Assembly (NCBI RefSeq): GCF_001625215.2
Contig: NC_030386.2
Location: 40,518,796-40,582,795 of the forward strand
Direction: 5' to 3'
DNA from: Daucus carota subsp. sativus
Taxonomy: Eukaryota > Streptophyta > Magnoliopsida > Apiales > Apiaceae
Length of the DNA stretch: 64,000 nt
Shown here: positions 54,423 through 64,000 of the stretch, piece by piece
Layout: the number at the start of each line of letters is the position of its first letter
Numbering within the stretch: the stretch's first letter is position 1
Made by a program: the position numbers and the translations under genes
The notes under the pieces: generated by a model
The model's input: only the letters and a program-made list of their open reading frames with translations
What the model was told of the DNA's origin: nothing
Databases searched by the model: none

Positions 54423-57400
54423 CCCCCCCCCCCTCCCTCCCTCCCTCCCTCCCTCCCTCCTCTGTATATTCTACAGATTTATTTATATTATGTTATCTAT
54501 ACTCAATTTAAGAACTATCTGTACTATCTCTACTAGTTTTTACCCAGTAAATTTTGTATGTTTTTTAATTTTGCCAGTCCAGATTCCTTATGTTGAGACT
54601 GGCGAATGCTACGTTGCATATAATAATGAGAATGGCGGGGTTATTGACACTCTTAAGCAAGATGGTATTGCTGATTTGGATTCTGGACTGGATGCTATCC
54701 CTGAGTGGATTTCCATGAAGGCTATGATTACTTCCTGGCTTGCTGATGCGGTCATGTATGAACTTTGGATGGGTTCTGATGGAACTTCTGCACGCAAGAT
54801 TTACTATTCAGATCTCCCTTGGCCTATATCTAAATTCTTGTACTATAAACAAGTAACTATTGCAAAACAACTACTTGGCATTACAAAAGAAAATGCTGAT
54901 CAAAGAGAGAAAGAGGTATTCTCACCATCTATATTTTTGTCACACCAATTTAACTTGTATTTATGTAGTTGCTATTTTAACTGGGAAGCGAAATATTTTT
55001 ATGTGGAGCAAACTTGAAATCCTGTTTATTGGGCCACACTGCAGTATATGATCTTATCTTTTGTCTGTTTTTTGCCTTCTAAACCCTTGGTTCCATAGAT
55101 GCACATGTTTTACAATAATCTCTAAATAAACCACTATATTCTCCTATACAGATTTACAGGAAAGCAACCAAGGCTTACGAGGCTTTGTCTGCCAGGCTAG
55201 GTGAAGATTTATACTTCTTTGAAAGCAGGTAATATCTTAATACATAATGTTACCACTATAACAGGTTGCAGATCATCTACTTCTTATATGGATCAAGTCT
55301 TGGTCATGGATAAGTGAGTAATTTGAAGTTGTTTTAATACTACCCTTCATTTTGTCTGAAGCAGGCCTACAAGTCTAGATGCTTTACTTCTTGGGCATGT
55401 ACTCTTTACCCTCCATGCTTTACCGGTGAGTTGTTCTTTGGATTATAATCTTTAAAAGATTATAGAAGCTAATTTAAGGGAATTCATCAGTTTGTTGCTA
55501 AGCCTGTCAGTACATTGCAAATTAATTAATAATTTTTTTGGTTACTAGTGGAAATGATTATAGTTATAAGACATGAATTAGTTTTCTTATACTTTGAATG
55601 ATGGTGCTAATGAGCCAATCTGGTGGAGAAAGCCAAAAAGACCTAATTTTCACAAAGGTAATTTTACTTTATGTGTTAAGTAGTAGCTACAGCAGATGAA
55701 ACAGTTTTGTACTTTTGTGTGATATGTTGGATGATGGTTAGATATTTTGGTTTATTATGCCACAGGGGTAGAAAGTGTTTATCTATTTGAAACAATGACC
55801 ATGCGTAGGTGTATATTAACCTAAAAGGAAGAGAAAGAAAAAGGAGAAAAATCCATTCCGCAGCCTTGTTGCAGTTTTTAGTTCAATCACCACAGATGGC
55901 AATAGGTCGAATATGGATTTATTTTGACCAAATCTAAATCCGATATATAAAACTTGAAATTAAAACCAGAACCAGATTCGATGGAATTCGGTTTACCTGA
56001 AACTTGAAAATGAAGAGGTAAAATCAAAAACCTGAAAAATGAATTAAAAAAATCATTTTGTATAAATGTTGTATAAACAATAAACTCTATGTAATATGAA
56101 AAACATGTAATATGTTATGCATGATATATACTGCATATCATATATGAAATATATTACTAGCTTATAAACACATGTGAAGCACATGTAATCTGTAATATTT
56201 CATAATTTCTTGTTTATTTAATATAATTTTAATAATTTAATATGATTTTAAATAATTATAATGTAATGATTAACAGTAATTATAATCTTCAATTAAATTA
56301 AAATAAAGTATAAAAATGTATCTTTTTTGTAAGTTAGAACTAATGAAATAAATATATAATTTTAATATTTTATTGGCAGGATTCAAATCTTAGACCTTGA
56401 ACTTTAGTAGCATCAAATATAAATATTAATTTCTATTTGATTAAGTGGCTATAATCAATTTAGACTAAGATATTTGACAGTTATAACTTATAACTCAGCC
56501 ATACCAAAGTACAAACCAATCGATCAAACTTTTGTATGTCTAACCGTAATTATATAGTATGATAAACTTATACATATGTAGTATAATATAAAAATATTTA
56601 ATATAATATATAATATATGTTATACACCCACATTATGTTGTCAGCAGAGAAGATGTAACGCCGCTAGCTTTTTTTTTTAAAGGAGTGCAATAGATTGCTT
56701 AAAATTAATTGTTCGATCATATTGTGTTAATTTTCTTAATTAAGGCATTTTACTGCTAAAAAAAACTTGTCCACCAAAATGCAATTAAGTCTATATATAT
56801 ATATATATTATATTTATATATATATATTATATTTAGAATATTGTGTTTGGATCAGATGCAGATGAGATTTTGGATTTCAGTTCGGGTTTCGGTTCATGCA
56901 CACTTCGAATCCAAATCGAAGCTATTTTGGTTTAAAAAAAATAAATTCAAATCCTAAATTTTGGGTTCGGTAAAATCCAATTAGATCGAAACAGATCGGG
57001 TATCCTTCAGATTGGATTATTTTGCCATTTCTAGTTATTACTGTGCTTTTTCCTCATCATTGTCTAATTGATAAGATAGTGCTGCCCTTACTGAAAGTAG
57101 TAATAAACTACTAAAATATCCGGCAATATTAGTTTTTGACCATGTCATTTTCAGGAAGCTCAAAACAATATACAGTAAAAGTTGAAACACTTATACGATA
57201 TATGACGTCAATATCCTTGTGATAGAGTGAAGGTTATTGAATATCAATTATTCTTAGGTATTGTTTGGCATTGTTGTTGCGGACAACAAGAACATTTTTT
57301 GCTGAAAAGCAGGTTAATAACTGCTTGGTAAATCTGAAAACAGCTTTTTTTAAATGATAGTTTTTAGCTCAAAAGCCGCTTTCAGGAAAAGCAGGTCCTC

Positions 57401-59200
57401 CCATGCTTTTACAAAAAGCTGTTTTTCACCTTTTGCTGGAAGCAACTATAGATTTTACTGTCAAAGCTCATAAGAAACGTTTTTTTTATATATTATAATC
57501 CAAAATATGCAAATACCAAAAAATTTACCAAACAACTATTTGATTTCTGCAACACTTCTTTTTTTTTTTTACCGGCATTTTTTCTGACAGAACAACAATT
57601 TTAACAGCACTCACAAACAGACCCTTGATCAATTTTGACTTTTGTTGTGTATGTAATGTTAATGTTTCTTTTAGACATTAAGCTTCACTGATGTCCAGAA
57701 GCAATTTAAGATTGTTTATCTTCACGATGGTCCTTCATGGTTAATTAGGAAACGTCTGATCTGAGGAGCAAGCTGTTGAGCCATACAAATCTAGTAAAGT
57801 CTGCTGATTGCTTCATGTCAAATTATGTTAATACTAGTAACTCAACATCTGGCTTACAATCCGGGGATCCATTGTCTTCTGGATCAGAATTTCAATCATA
57901 TCAATCAACATCTAAATTTGGAGGAGGTTCATCAAACTGGCGTAAGTCACTCTTTTTTTAAGTACTTCAACTAGTTTGTAATAATTTTGAATATGGAACG
58001 CCCTATTCCTATTAGTTTTCTTGATGGTCGCCATGATTATGATCTCTACGGCGCGTATCATTAAGGTTTAGGGTCTCAATTTTTAGAACAAGTCCATGAT
58101 AATATCTGTTGCTTAGTATGACTATCTAAAATTTTGAGTTGAATTTGTGGCATAATCTGTTATGAAGGTTAGTCCGTATTCTTTCAAGTAGGATGAGCAA
58201 CGCAGCTATGCTGGCTCTTTTAAAAGTATCTAACGAGGGGTCAAGGATCCAACTATATGTTTATAGTGTTTTTTGGGAGAGTAGCTACATGTCCTGTACT
58301 TAATGTTGAGCATGCAGTGATCATATTGAAAGAGGCTGAAATATAAGCCAAGCCTGACACGGAACAAGAAATAATTGAATTAACTCGTATATATTATACA
58401 TTATTATTTAGATTTAAAACTACCTATAACTGATTAGGTAATATTGTTATATTAAGTATATTTTATATGAATATTCTAGATTATAGTATACAAGTTAAAC
58501 AAGGATTTGTTTCCTCTTACTCTTTTTGTCCCGACCATTTCTTTACACTCTCCTTTCTCCCAATTGTTGACATTTCAAACTTATTAAAATTAGTAAAATT
58601 TTACAATATAATATTAACTACATTCACTACATTTAGCCAAAAAACAAACAAACTACATTCACCACTTTCCTCCACTATGCTCACTTTATACATTAAATAT
58701 CTATAGGTCCCACCACATTAACCACTTTTCTTTCTCTTTCCTACTACTTTATACATTTTTCTTGATCTCTGTGCCCAACCCATTTGTAAACAAATGAGAG
58801 GGATGGGGGGAGTATTAATTATGGTAGTAGATAATATAAGGATTTATTTTTATAATATTAATTGGCTTTCAAATAGTGATTAATCTATATAAACTCTTGT
58901 AACCGTTCATTATTAGGTAGAGTCGAATATGAATTGATATATGTCTAAAAAATCTGTGGATTTACTCGTGACTCCACTCGTTCTCTGTGGAGATAGTTAT
59001 GTTATTTATCCCCTCCTTTTACCATGCTTGTCCTCATCAAAGCCTCTAGCCTTGACAATAAAATCTCTCTGAAATAGTATGGACGGGACTGCTATACAGG
59101 TAAAAAAGGAAAAGAAATTAAAAACTTATGTACAAAAAGGTGTTCTGAGAAGAATCAAGCTTATGTATCTGCCTTGTCTATTTAAGCATGAAATAATGGC

Positions 59201-59231
<31 letters not shown>

Positions 59232-61109
59232 CATATATATATATATATTCACACTCCATGTCATGAGAAATATTTACCATCTGAAAAGAGGAAAAACCAG
59301 AGTCTTTTTATAAAGAAATACGTTGAGAAAGGGCAGATGTACACAACCTTTCAGCAAGATAGTGTTTTTTAACTCTCCTAAATGGAATCTATGCCGAACA
59401 TATATACCATGGTTCCTTACTTAACAGAGCACGAATATCCAAATTGGATATTTTTAGATAATTTTTCAGGCCTATATATAATACATGTATGTGTGTGCGC
59501 TCGCCCGCGCATGTGTGAGCAAACATTTGTACATATAAATTAGCACAGGCAGGTTTTAGTCAGTTTAGGTGGGAATTTCTGTTTTGCTTAGCTGGCAGTA
59601 CTAGTGGTAGTAGTGCTCCAGGTTGATTAATGAATGGATTTGTTCAACATGGGTCTTCTTTTTACAATAAAACCTCTCTAAAATAGTGTGGATGGGACTA
59701 CTATACAAGCAAATAGGAAATATATTAATGGATTATACATGCACAGGTTTCATGAGCTTCTGTATCTGCATTGTCTATGTACTTATGAAATTAATGGCAT
59801 AATTATATAGAACTCCCTTGACAAGTGTATTTCATTTGGTTTATGTGCCTTCCAATTTTTGTATAGTCATAAGTTTAGATAATTGAAAAGCATTATATTG
59901 GTGAGGTTAACTCGGTGAGTATACAGAAGTTTAGGAGTAATCTCTTGTCATTTGTGGAAGCATTCTCTTACGAAAGTTTGAGTATCTGTACTCAAATTGG
60001 CACACTTACCAGCATAGATGTATCAAAAAAAACCTAAATCAAGTAGATTTATCATGTTGCTAAGTTTTGTTTTGGTTTTTTTAATTTGAAGGTCTCTTGT
60101 TTGCTTAGCCCACAATCTGGTGAATCTGCTATTGTCCCACCAAATTATTGGTTGGGGAATCAGCTGAAACCTTTTTGGGTGTTGGCCTCTTTTTTTTTTT
60201 TTATAGCACAATTTAGGTTAAAATGCCCAAAATAGCACAGATCATATAATTGCCCCCCTCTACTACATAACTTGCGTTAGTATTTTAGTACATAAAATCT
60301 TTTTTTAAATTTATTGTAGTTCTTTTCAAATGCAAAATGCCCAAATAGCACAGCTCATATAATTGCCCCCCTCTACTACATAACTTGCGTTAGTATTTTG
60401 GTATACAGAAAGCTTTTCTCAAATTCATTGTAGTTCTATTCAACTGCAAAATAAGCACACTTGTTTGCATTGAAACACAAAAGCATTTCTGTTATGCGTT
60501 GTACACCTGTTTTCATTCTCTTACACATACAATAAGTAAAGTAAAATAATGATGGTGAATTGTACCAACAGTGATAAGTGATAACCTTGCCTAAATAAAA
60601 CAATTGTATAAAAAGAGATAATAACGTATTTTATATGCACTTCCTGGTGCTAAGAAGGACCATTTTTTGTGAAGTGCTGTTGGGTCTTTTATCTTCAAAT
60701 TATTCCGAAAGGCCTTTTCGTGGACACATTCATTTCGGAGTCTCCTTGCAGTAGCGTTCTTGATAAGTGGTTATATGTAGTGTGCAATAATTATGTGTAT
60801 ATATAATATATATTAAGACTTCACTGTGCACTTTGCAGCTGTCTATCATACATTTTCTTGTACTTTCCTTTTTTTCTCCTTGTCTGGCAATTGATTCCTT
60901 ACAGACTTACTATTGTTCATTCAGGTTCAAATCCTAGGAGCAAACCAAAGAGGGAAAAGACAGAGGAAGAGAAAACTTTTAGAAGAAGGGCGAAATATTT
61001 CTTGGTTACCCAGCTTGCTGCTGTTCTTATTTTCCTCTCTCTTATTGGTGGTTCAGAAAACGTTGATATGGAGCTTGACAATGATGATGATGGTTCAATC
61101 TATGGATAA
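54226..61109 (+). CDS. MTX: Metaxin, mitochondrial outer-membrane import/assembly protein
   Basis: Plant metaxin, related to SAM complex components that handle beta-barrel proteins at the mitochondrial outer membrane. Six coding exons: 54,226-54,382; 54,578-54,915; 55,152-55,228; 55,365-55,425; 57,749-57,941; 60,925-61,109, totalling 336 residues with all phases matched. The N-terminal glutathione-transferase-like fold shows [20 protein letters not shown] and [40 protein letters not shown] and [14 protein letters not shown] follow. The C-terminus has a basic stretch ([19 protein letters not shown]), a membrane anchor at about 300-318 ([19 protein letters not shown]) and an acidic tail. Introns 4 and 5 are long (2.3 and 3.0 kb) and repeat-filled. 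Function follows from family membership. Confidence 0.95.
54384..54461 (+). repeat. (CT)n-(C)n-(CCCT)n compound microsatellite after the first metaxin splice donor
   Basis: About 78 bases of pure pyrimidine beginning at the GTACTC donor: some 17 CT units, then a C run and CCCT units. Confidence 0.95.
55900..57040. repeat. Decayed AT-rich transposon-like segment in metaxin intron 4
   Basis: The ends carry ATGGCAATAGGTCGAATATG on the left and, inward from the right, AAATGGCAAAATAATCC. Weak matches of the hAT type with GGTTCGG/GAATTCGG words inside. No target duplication confirmed. Confidence 0.4.
58520..58812. mobile_element. Stowaway-like MITE in metaxin intron 5
   Basis: TA-flanked (58,518-58,519 and 58,813-58,814). 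Left TCTTTTTGTCCCGACCATTT, right AATGAGAGGGATGGGGGGAG. Confidence 0.7.
59053..59805. repeat. Diverged direct repeat pair in metaxin intron 5
   Basis: A block of about 150 bp at 59,053-59,210 recurs at 59,664-59,805: AATAAA.TCTCTCT.AAATAGT, ATGG.CGGGACT.CTATACA, TCTGC.TTGTCTAT and ATGGCATA. The first copy is followed by an (ATGTAT)n microsatellite at about 59,199-59,250. Confidence 0.7.
60220..60455. repeat. Two-copy tandem repeat, about 118-bp period, metaxin intron 5
   Basis: The two copies share CATATAATTGCCCCCCTCTA, CTACATAACTTGCGTTAGTA and TTGTAGTTCT, with moderate divergence at their ends. Confidence 0.85.
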
Positions 61110-61847
61110 ACATTATTAGAAAAAACTTTTTTTTTATACGGCCAGCTACTTTAATGGGAACCTATTAGTACTTGATGAGTCATTCAGAATTTTCCAAGAC
61201 TTGATACTTGTCTTGATTAAAAACATTGTTATGGAACCAGACATGTCTTTGAACATTTTAGATATGAAGTCATTTTGTAATTCTTCATTGTTATCTCAAT
61301 TTTGGTCTTAATTTGTAAAATTACACTTTATAAATAACATGGATTCGTTATCATGTGTTTCTTTTTGTTGCCAAATCTTGGTTTATTTGCTGTTAATGGG
61401 CTATGGGATTAAAGAGCATAGTTACGTCATTATATCTAGATTCTACCTGAAAATAATTGGCTACTTGTGCCTTAATTGAGAAATGCAGCAAACCGTTATA
61501 TTTAAACCGGCTAGTAGAAGTGTAGAACCAGAACTTGAGGCAATAAAGAATAAGTCTTTATCCAACTTAAAATGCTGTACTCGCTTTTCATAATTGCATC
61601 AAATAGATTCTTGTAATTAAAGAAGCAGGGGATCTGGTTTGCTAACATTTTAATGAATGTAAACCTTGTTTGTCCACAAAACTACAACTAGCATCTTTCC
61701 CAATTACTTTCTAACCTATATTCTTCTGCCTTGTCAAAACTAGCCAAAAACTAGATCATACTTCCCATTTTTAATATGATAATATACTGTGGCACAAATA
61801 ATTTACATTATCTTCCTCGCTAATCTACCTACCAACTGCTAAGTACT
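61110..61847. other. Convergent 3' flank of metaxin and the DUF632 gene
   Basis: No gene seen. It should contain both 3' UTRs. Confidence 0.5.
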
Positions 61848-62657
61848 CTAAATTTGAGTCCCTCCCAAACTTCGCGACCGCTGGGCACTCTCCCATTGCT
61901 TCACTACATCAGCATATCCTTCAGCTGAACTTATAGCAAATTCTGTCAAAGAACTTACAACAACCGACATTCCCGCACAGAGAACCCTAATGGCAACTTC
62001 TACCATTTTTTCTGTGCTAAATACATCTTCTTCAAAATTCCCCACCTCCACCATCTCCTTCCCACCCGATTCTACTGAAAACCCGCCTCCGTACCTCTTT
62101 GAGCCAGTTGGAGTCCTGTGGCGAAAATCTTCTTTCAGCTGCTGTGCATATAGGGAGTCGATACCCGCCACACAAAAATCCATTCCTTCAAGAACTGGAA
62201 CTTCTCTAACCGCATCGATAAATCTAGACCACTGGATGCAAATACCGTAAATTGGCAGGGACGTTACCATAGATCGACGAGGAGAGAATGGTAAATTTGA
62301 AGCATCTGCGTTTGATCTGACACATCGTAGGAGCCATCCTGTTAATGCATGTATGTAGAATCGTTGAGAAGTGATCCATGATTCAAAACAGGCTCTCCAA
62401 TTTCTAAGCTCGTTTTCAAGGTTGGCAGCTGCACAGGCTAGCCGATGTGGCTCAGTAGGTGACATTAGAGTATATTTCTTTGTTCCAGACAACTTTGACG
62501 GAGTTCCTGCCAGTAAAACCTTCGCGTCATCCAATATGCGTTTCTGAGCTAGATGACACTCGGCCATTGCCTTCCACATTCTTGTTAGCCTGTGTATCAC
62601 CATTGAAATTAACAGGGTGCTTTAGCCAATTGAACATAAGTACGTGCAAGTGCAAGT

Positions 62658-62692
<35 letters not shown>

Positions 62693-64000
62693 AGCAGCAT
62701 TCATCATTGAAATAGCATGACCTTGATAAAACATTTTGCAATGTCTTCGAGGAAAAGTTATATATGATCACATCCTTGGTAAAGCAACTTATAGTTTTTT
62801 CAAGTGATGATTTATATATATACGACTAATAGTTACATAGTACCTATGTCCACAAATTTTTTTATAATAACCAGTAACAAAGAATTGAAGAACTGTTGAG
62901 ATGGTCAATCATCTCAAATATTATTCTATTGGACAAATATGCAAAGACAAAACATGCTACAAAGGTGCTTTTGAATTATATAAGATTGAGTGCGCATTTA
63001 GACAATACTTGTGCAAACTTAGCAAAAGGAGGGTGAGATACAGCACACCCTTGGTACAACTACTCCACAGGAAAATTTGTATATGACTAGAAGAGGTCAC
63101 AGCCTTGGTAAAGCAACTTATAGCTTCTTTAAGTTATAGTATGTATCTGACTATATAGTTTACACAGAAATGTTCACAATAATGTGATAATGACAAGCAA
63201 TAAAATGCTTTTTATAAATGTTCACAATGCCTGATTTGAGATGATTAATCATTGGAATTTTTTGTAGAAGATATATCGGGGGCAAAAAAGAAGCAAAAAT
63301 ATTATTATGGCAGACAAATATTTATGCAGAACAAGACATTTCAGAAAGGTGCTTTCGAGTTATATGTGTTTCAGTGTGCATTATTGACAATACCTGTTTG
63401 AAACTTAGCAAAAGGAGGGTGGAGATACTGAGATGAATGGCATCATTTAATTACATTGGAATATGCAAAAATTATGTCAAATGTAAGAACAGAGGACTGG
63501 TCATAACTCATACCCTTGTATCAGATCCAATAGCTGCGGTTGCAGCTCTTCATCCCTTAATGTCTCAATCCTCTTTGAGACAGCTTCAACTGAGTGTATT
63601 GAAACTTTTATCTGGGTATGCAGATCTCGTATAGCAGCTCTGGTCTTATCTACTGAAGAAGGATCATCTCCTTTTACGTCTTTATTTCGGAGTTGAGAAC
63701 ATTTTTTCTCATAGGTCATACGAAGCCGTTCACCAGCCTGTCAAGGAAAATAACATCAAATGCAATTTCATTTAAATGCCCCTCCACAAGCCTTTTTATC
63801 CAAGCTAGATGGTTAAGCGAGGCCAGGCCAATAGGTTGACTGACACAAATACTAACTGCTTAAAAGAAGTTTCTTGAAAAAAGGGATTATTAATGGTTGA
63901 AATACTACAATATTTATTTACTAACGTTTTAATAATATATCAACGACAATAAAATAAGTACTCATATAACAGCCAGCTGATGTACACTATTAAGCTGCAG
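61848..64000 (-). CDS. DUF630/DUF632-type protein (NRG2/REL2-like superfamily), 5' part outside window
   Basis: The two last coding exons are visible on the minus strand: 63,737-63,514 and 62,589-61,848, joined GG|G through GTATGAG and ATACACAG. The first reads AGERLRMTYEKKCSQLRNKD, VDKTRAAIRDLHTQIKVSIH and SVEAVSKRIETLRDEELQPQ; the second LTRMWKAMAECHLAQKRILD, ELRNWRACFESWITSQRFYI and FSPRRSM. This order is the DUF632 domain of plant proteins often mislabelled bZIP-like. Some relatives work in nitrate response or leaf form, but this branch has no function I can assign. The usual N-terminal DUF630 part would lie beyond the right edge. The C-terminus (SAQRSRSLGGTQI) is complete. Confidence 0.88.
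62590..63513 (-). other. Intron of the DUF632 gene
   Basis: AT-rich, no coding signal. It contains a (CA)16 microsatellite at 62,658-62,689 and two diverged copies (about 62,940-63,130 and 63,300-63,430) sharing AAAGGTGCTTT.GA.TTATAT, GACAATAC.TGT and AACTTAGCAAAAGGAGGGTG. Confidence 0.7.

Noticed and set aside
57240-57620. Possible MITE with GTTTGGCATTG and CACAAACAGACCC ends
   Set aside because: Ends are short and imperfect and no target duplication could be read.

Overview
This window is nuclear DNA of a flowering plant. Its protein-coding genes are split by GT-AG introns, it encodes plant-specific families (SAUR, DYW-class PPR, CW/MBD, DUF632, plant secretory PLA2), intergenic DNA and introns are AT-rich, and it is full of small DNA transposons (Stowaway-like, Tourist/Harbinger-like and Mutator-like MITEs). 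A eudicot is likely and an asterid plausible, but the species cannot be fixed from sequence alone. I see no CRISPR, operon, phage, organellar or viral block, and no candidate for a new multi-gene system. The interest lies in transposon archaeology and a few unusual gene features.

Layout. 1-1,800: start of a CW/MBD chromatin-reader gene (minus). 1,875-2,039: a tRNA-type SINE with long target duplications. 3,230-4,295: a tiny mitochondrial complex I subunit gene (plus), followed by a tandemly duplicated flank interrupted by a MITE. 6,164-7,219: secretory phospholipase A2 (minus). 8,186-12,075: 20S proteasome beta-type subunit PBG1 (minus). 14,044-22,417: DOT2/SART-1 splicing factor (plus, 12 coding exons), whose largest intron carries an antisense exon-like reading frame. 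23,021-25,018: intronless DYW PPR editing factor (minus). 25,358-27,981: a broken, 5'-truncated L1-type LINE (minus). 28,000-31,400: MITE-rich intergenic DNA. 31,437-31,913: SAUR gene (plus). 32,829-33,717: unrecognised acidic protein (plus). 35,036-42,093: PECT1 phosphoethanolamine cytidylyltransferase (minus), with MITE-filled introns and a 27-nt homopolymer in its leader. 43,190-44,720: unclassified repeat block. 44,990-52,851: RID2/BUD23 rRNA methyltransferase (plus), whose leader intron holds a Pack-MULE-like element. 54,226-61,109: metaxin (plus). 61,848-window end: DUF630/DUF632-type protein (minus, cut off).

Most are housekeeping genes (RNA splicing, ribosome maturation, proteasome, mitochondrial import, complex I, phosphatidylethanolamine synthesis). 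Neighbours do not form a pathway, as is normal for plant chromosomes. All exon joins were read by eye from reading frame, splice signals and remembered family sequence. Most coding models close in frame at the expected length; the N-terminus of PBG1 and the untranslated exons are less certain.
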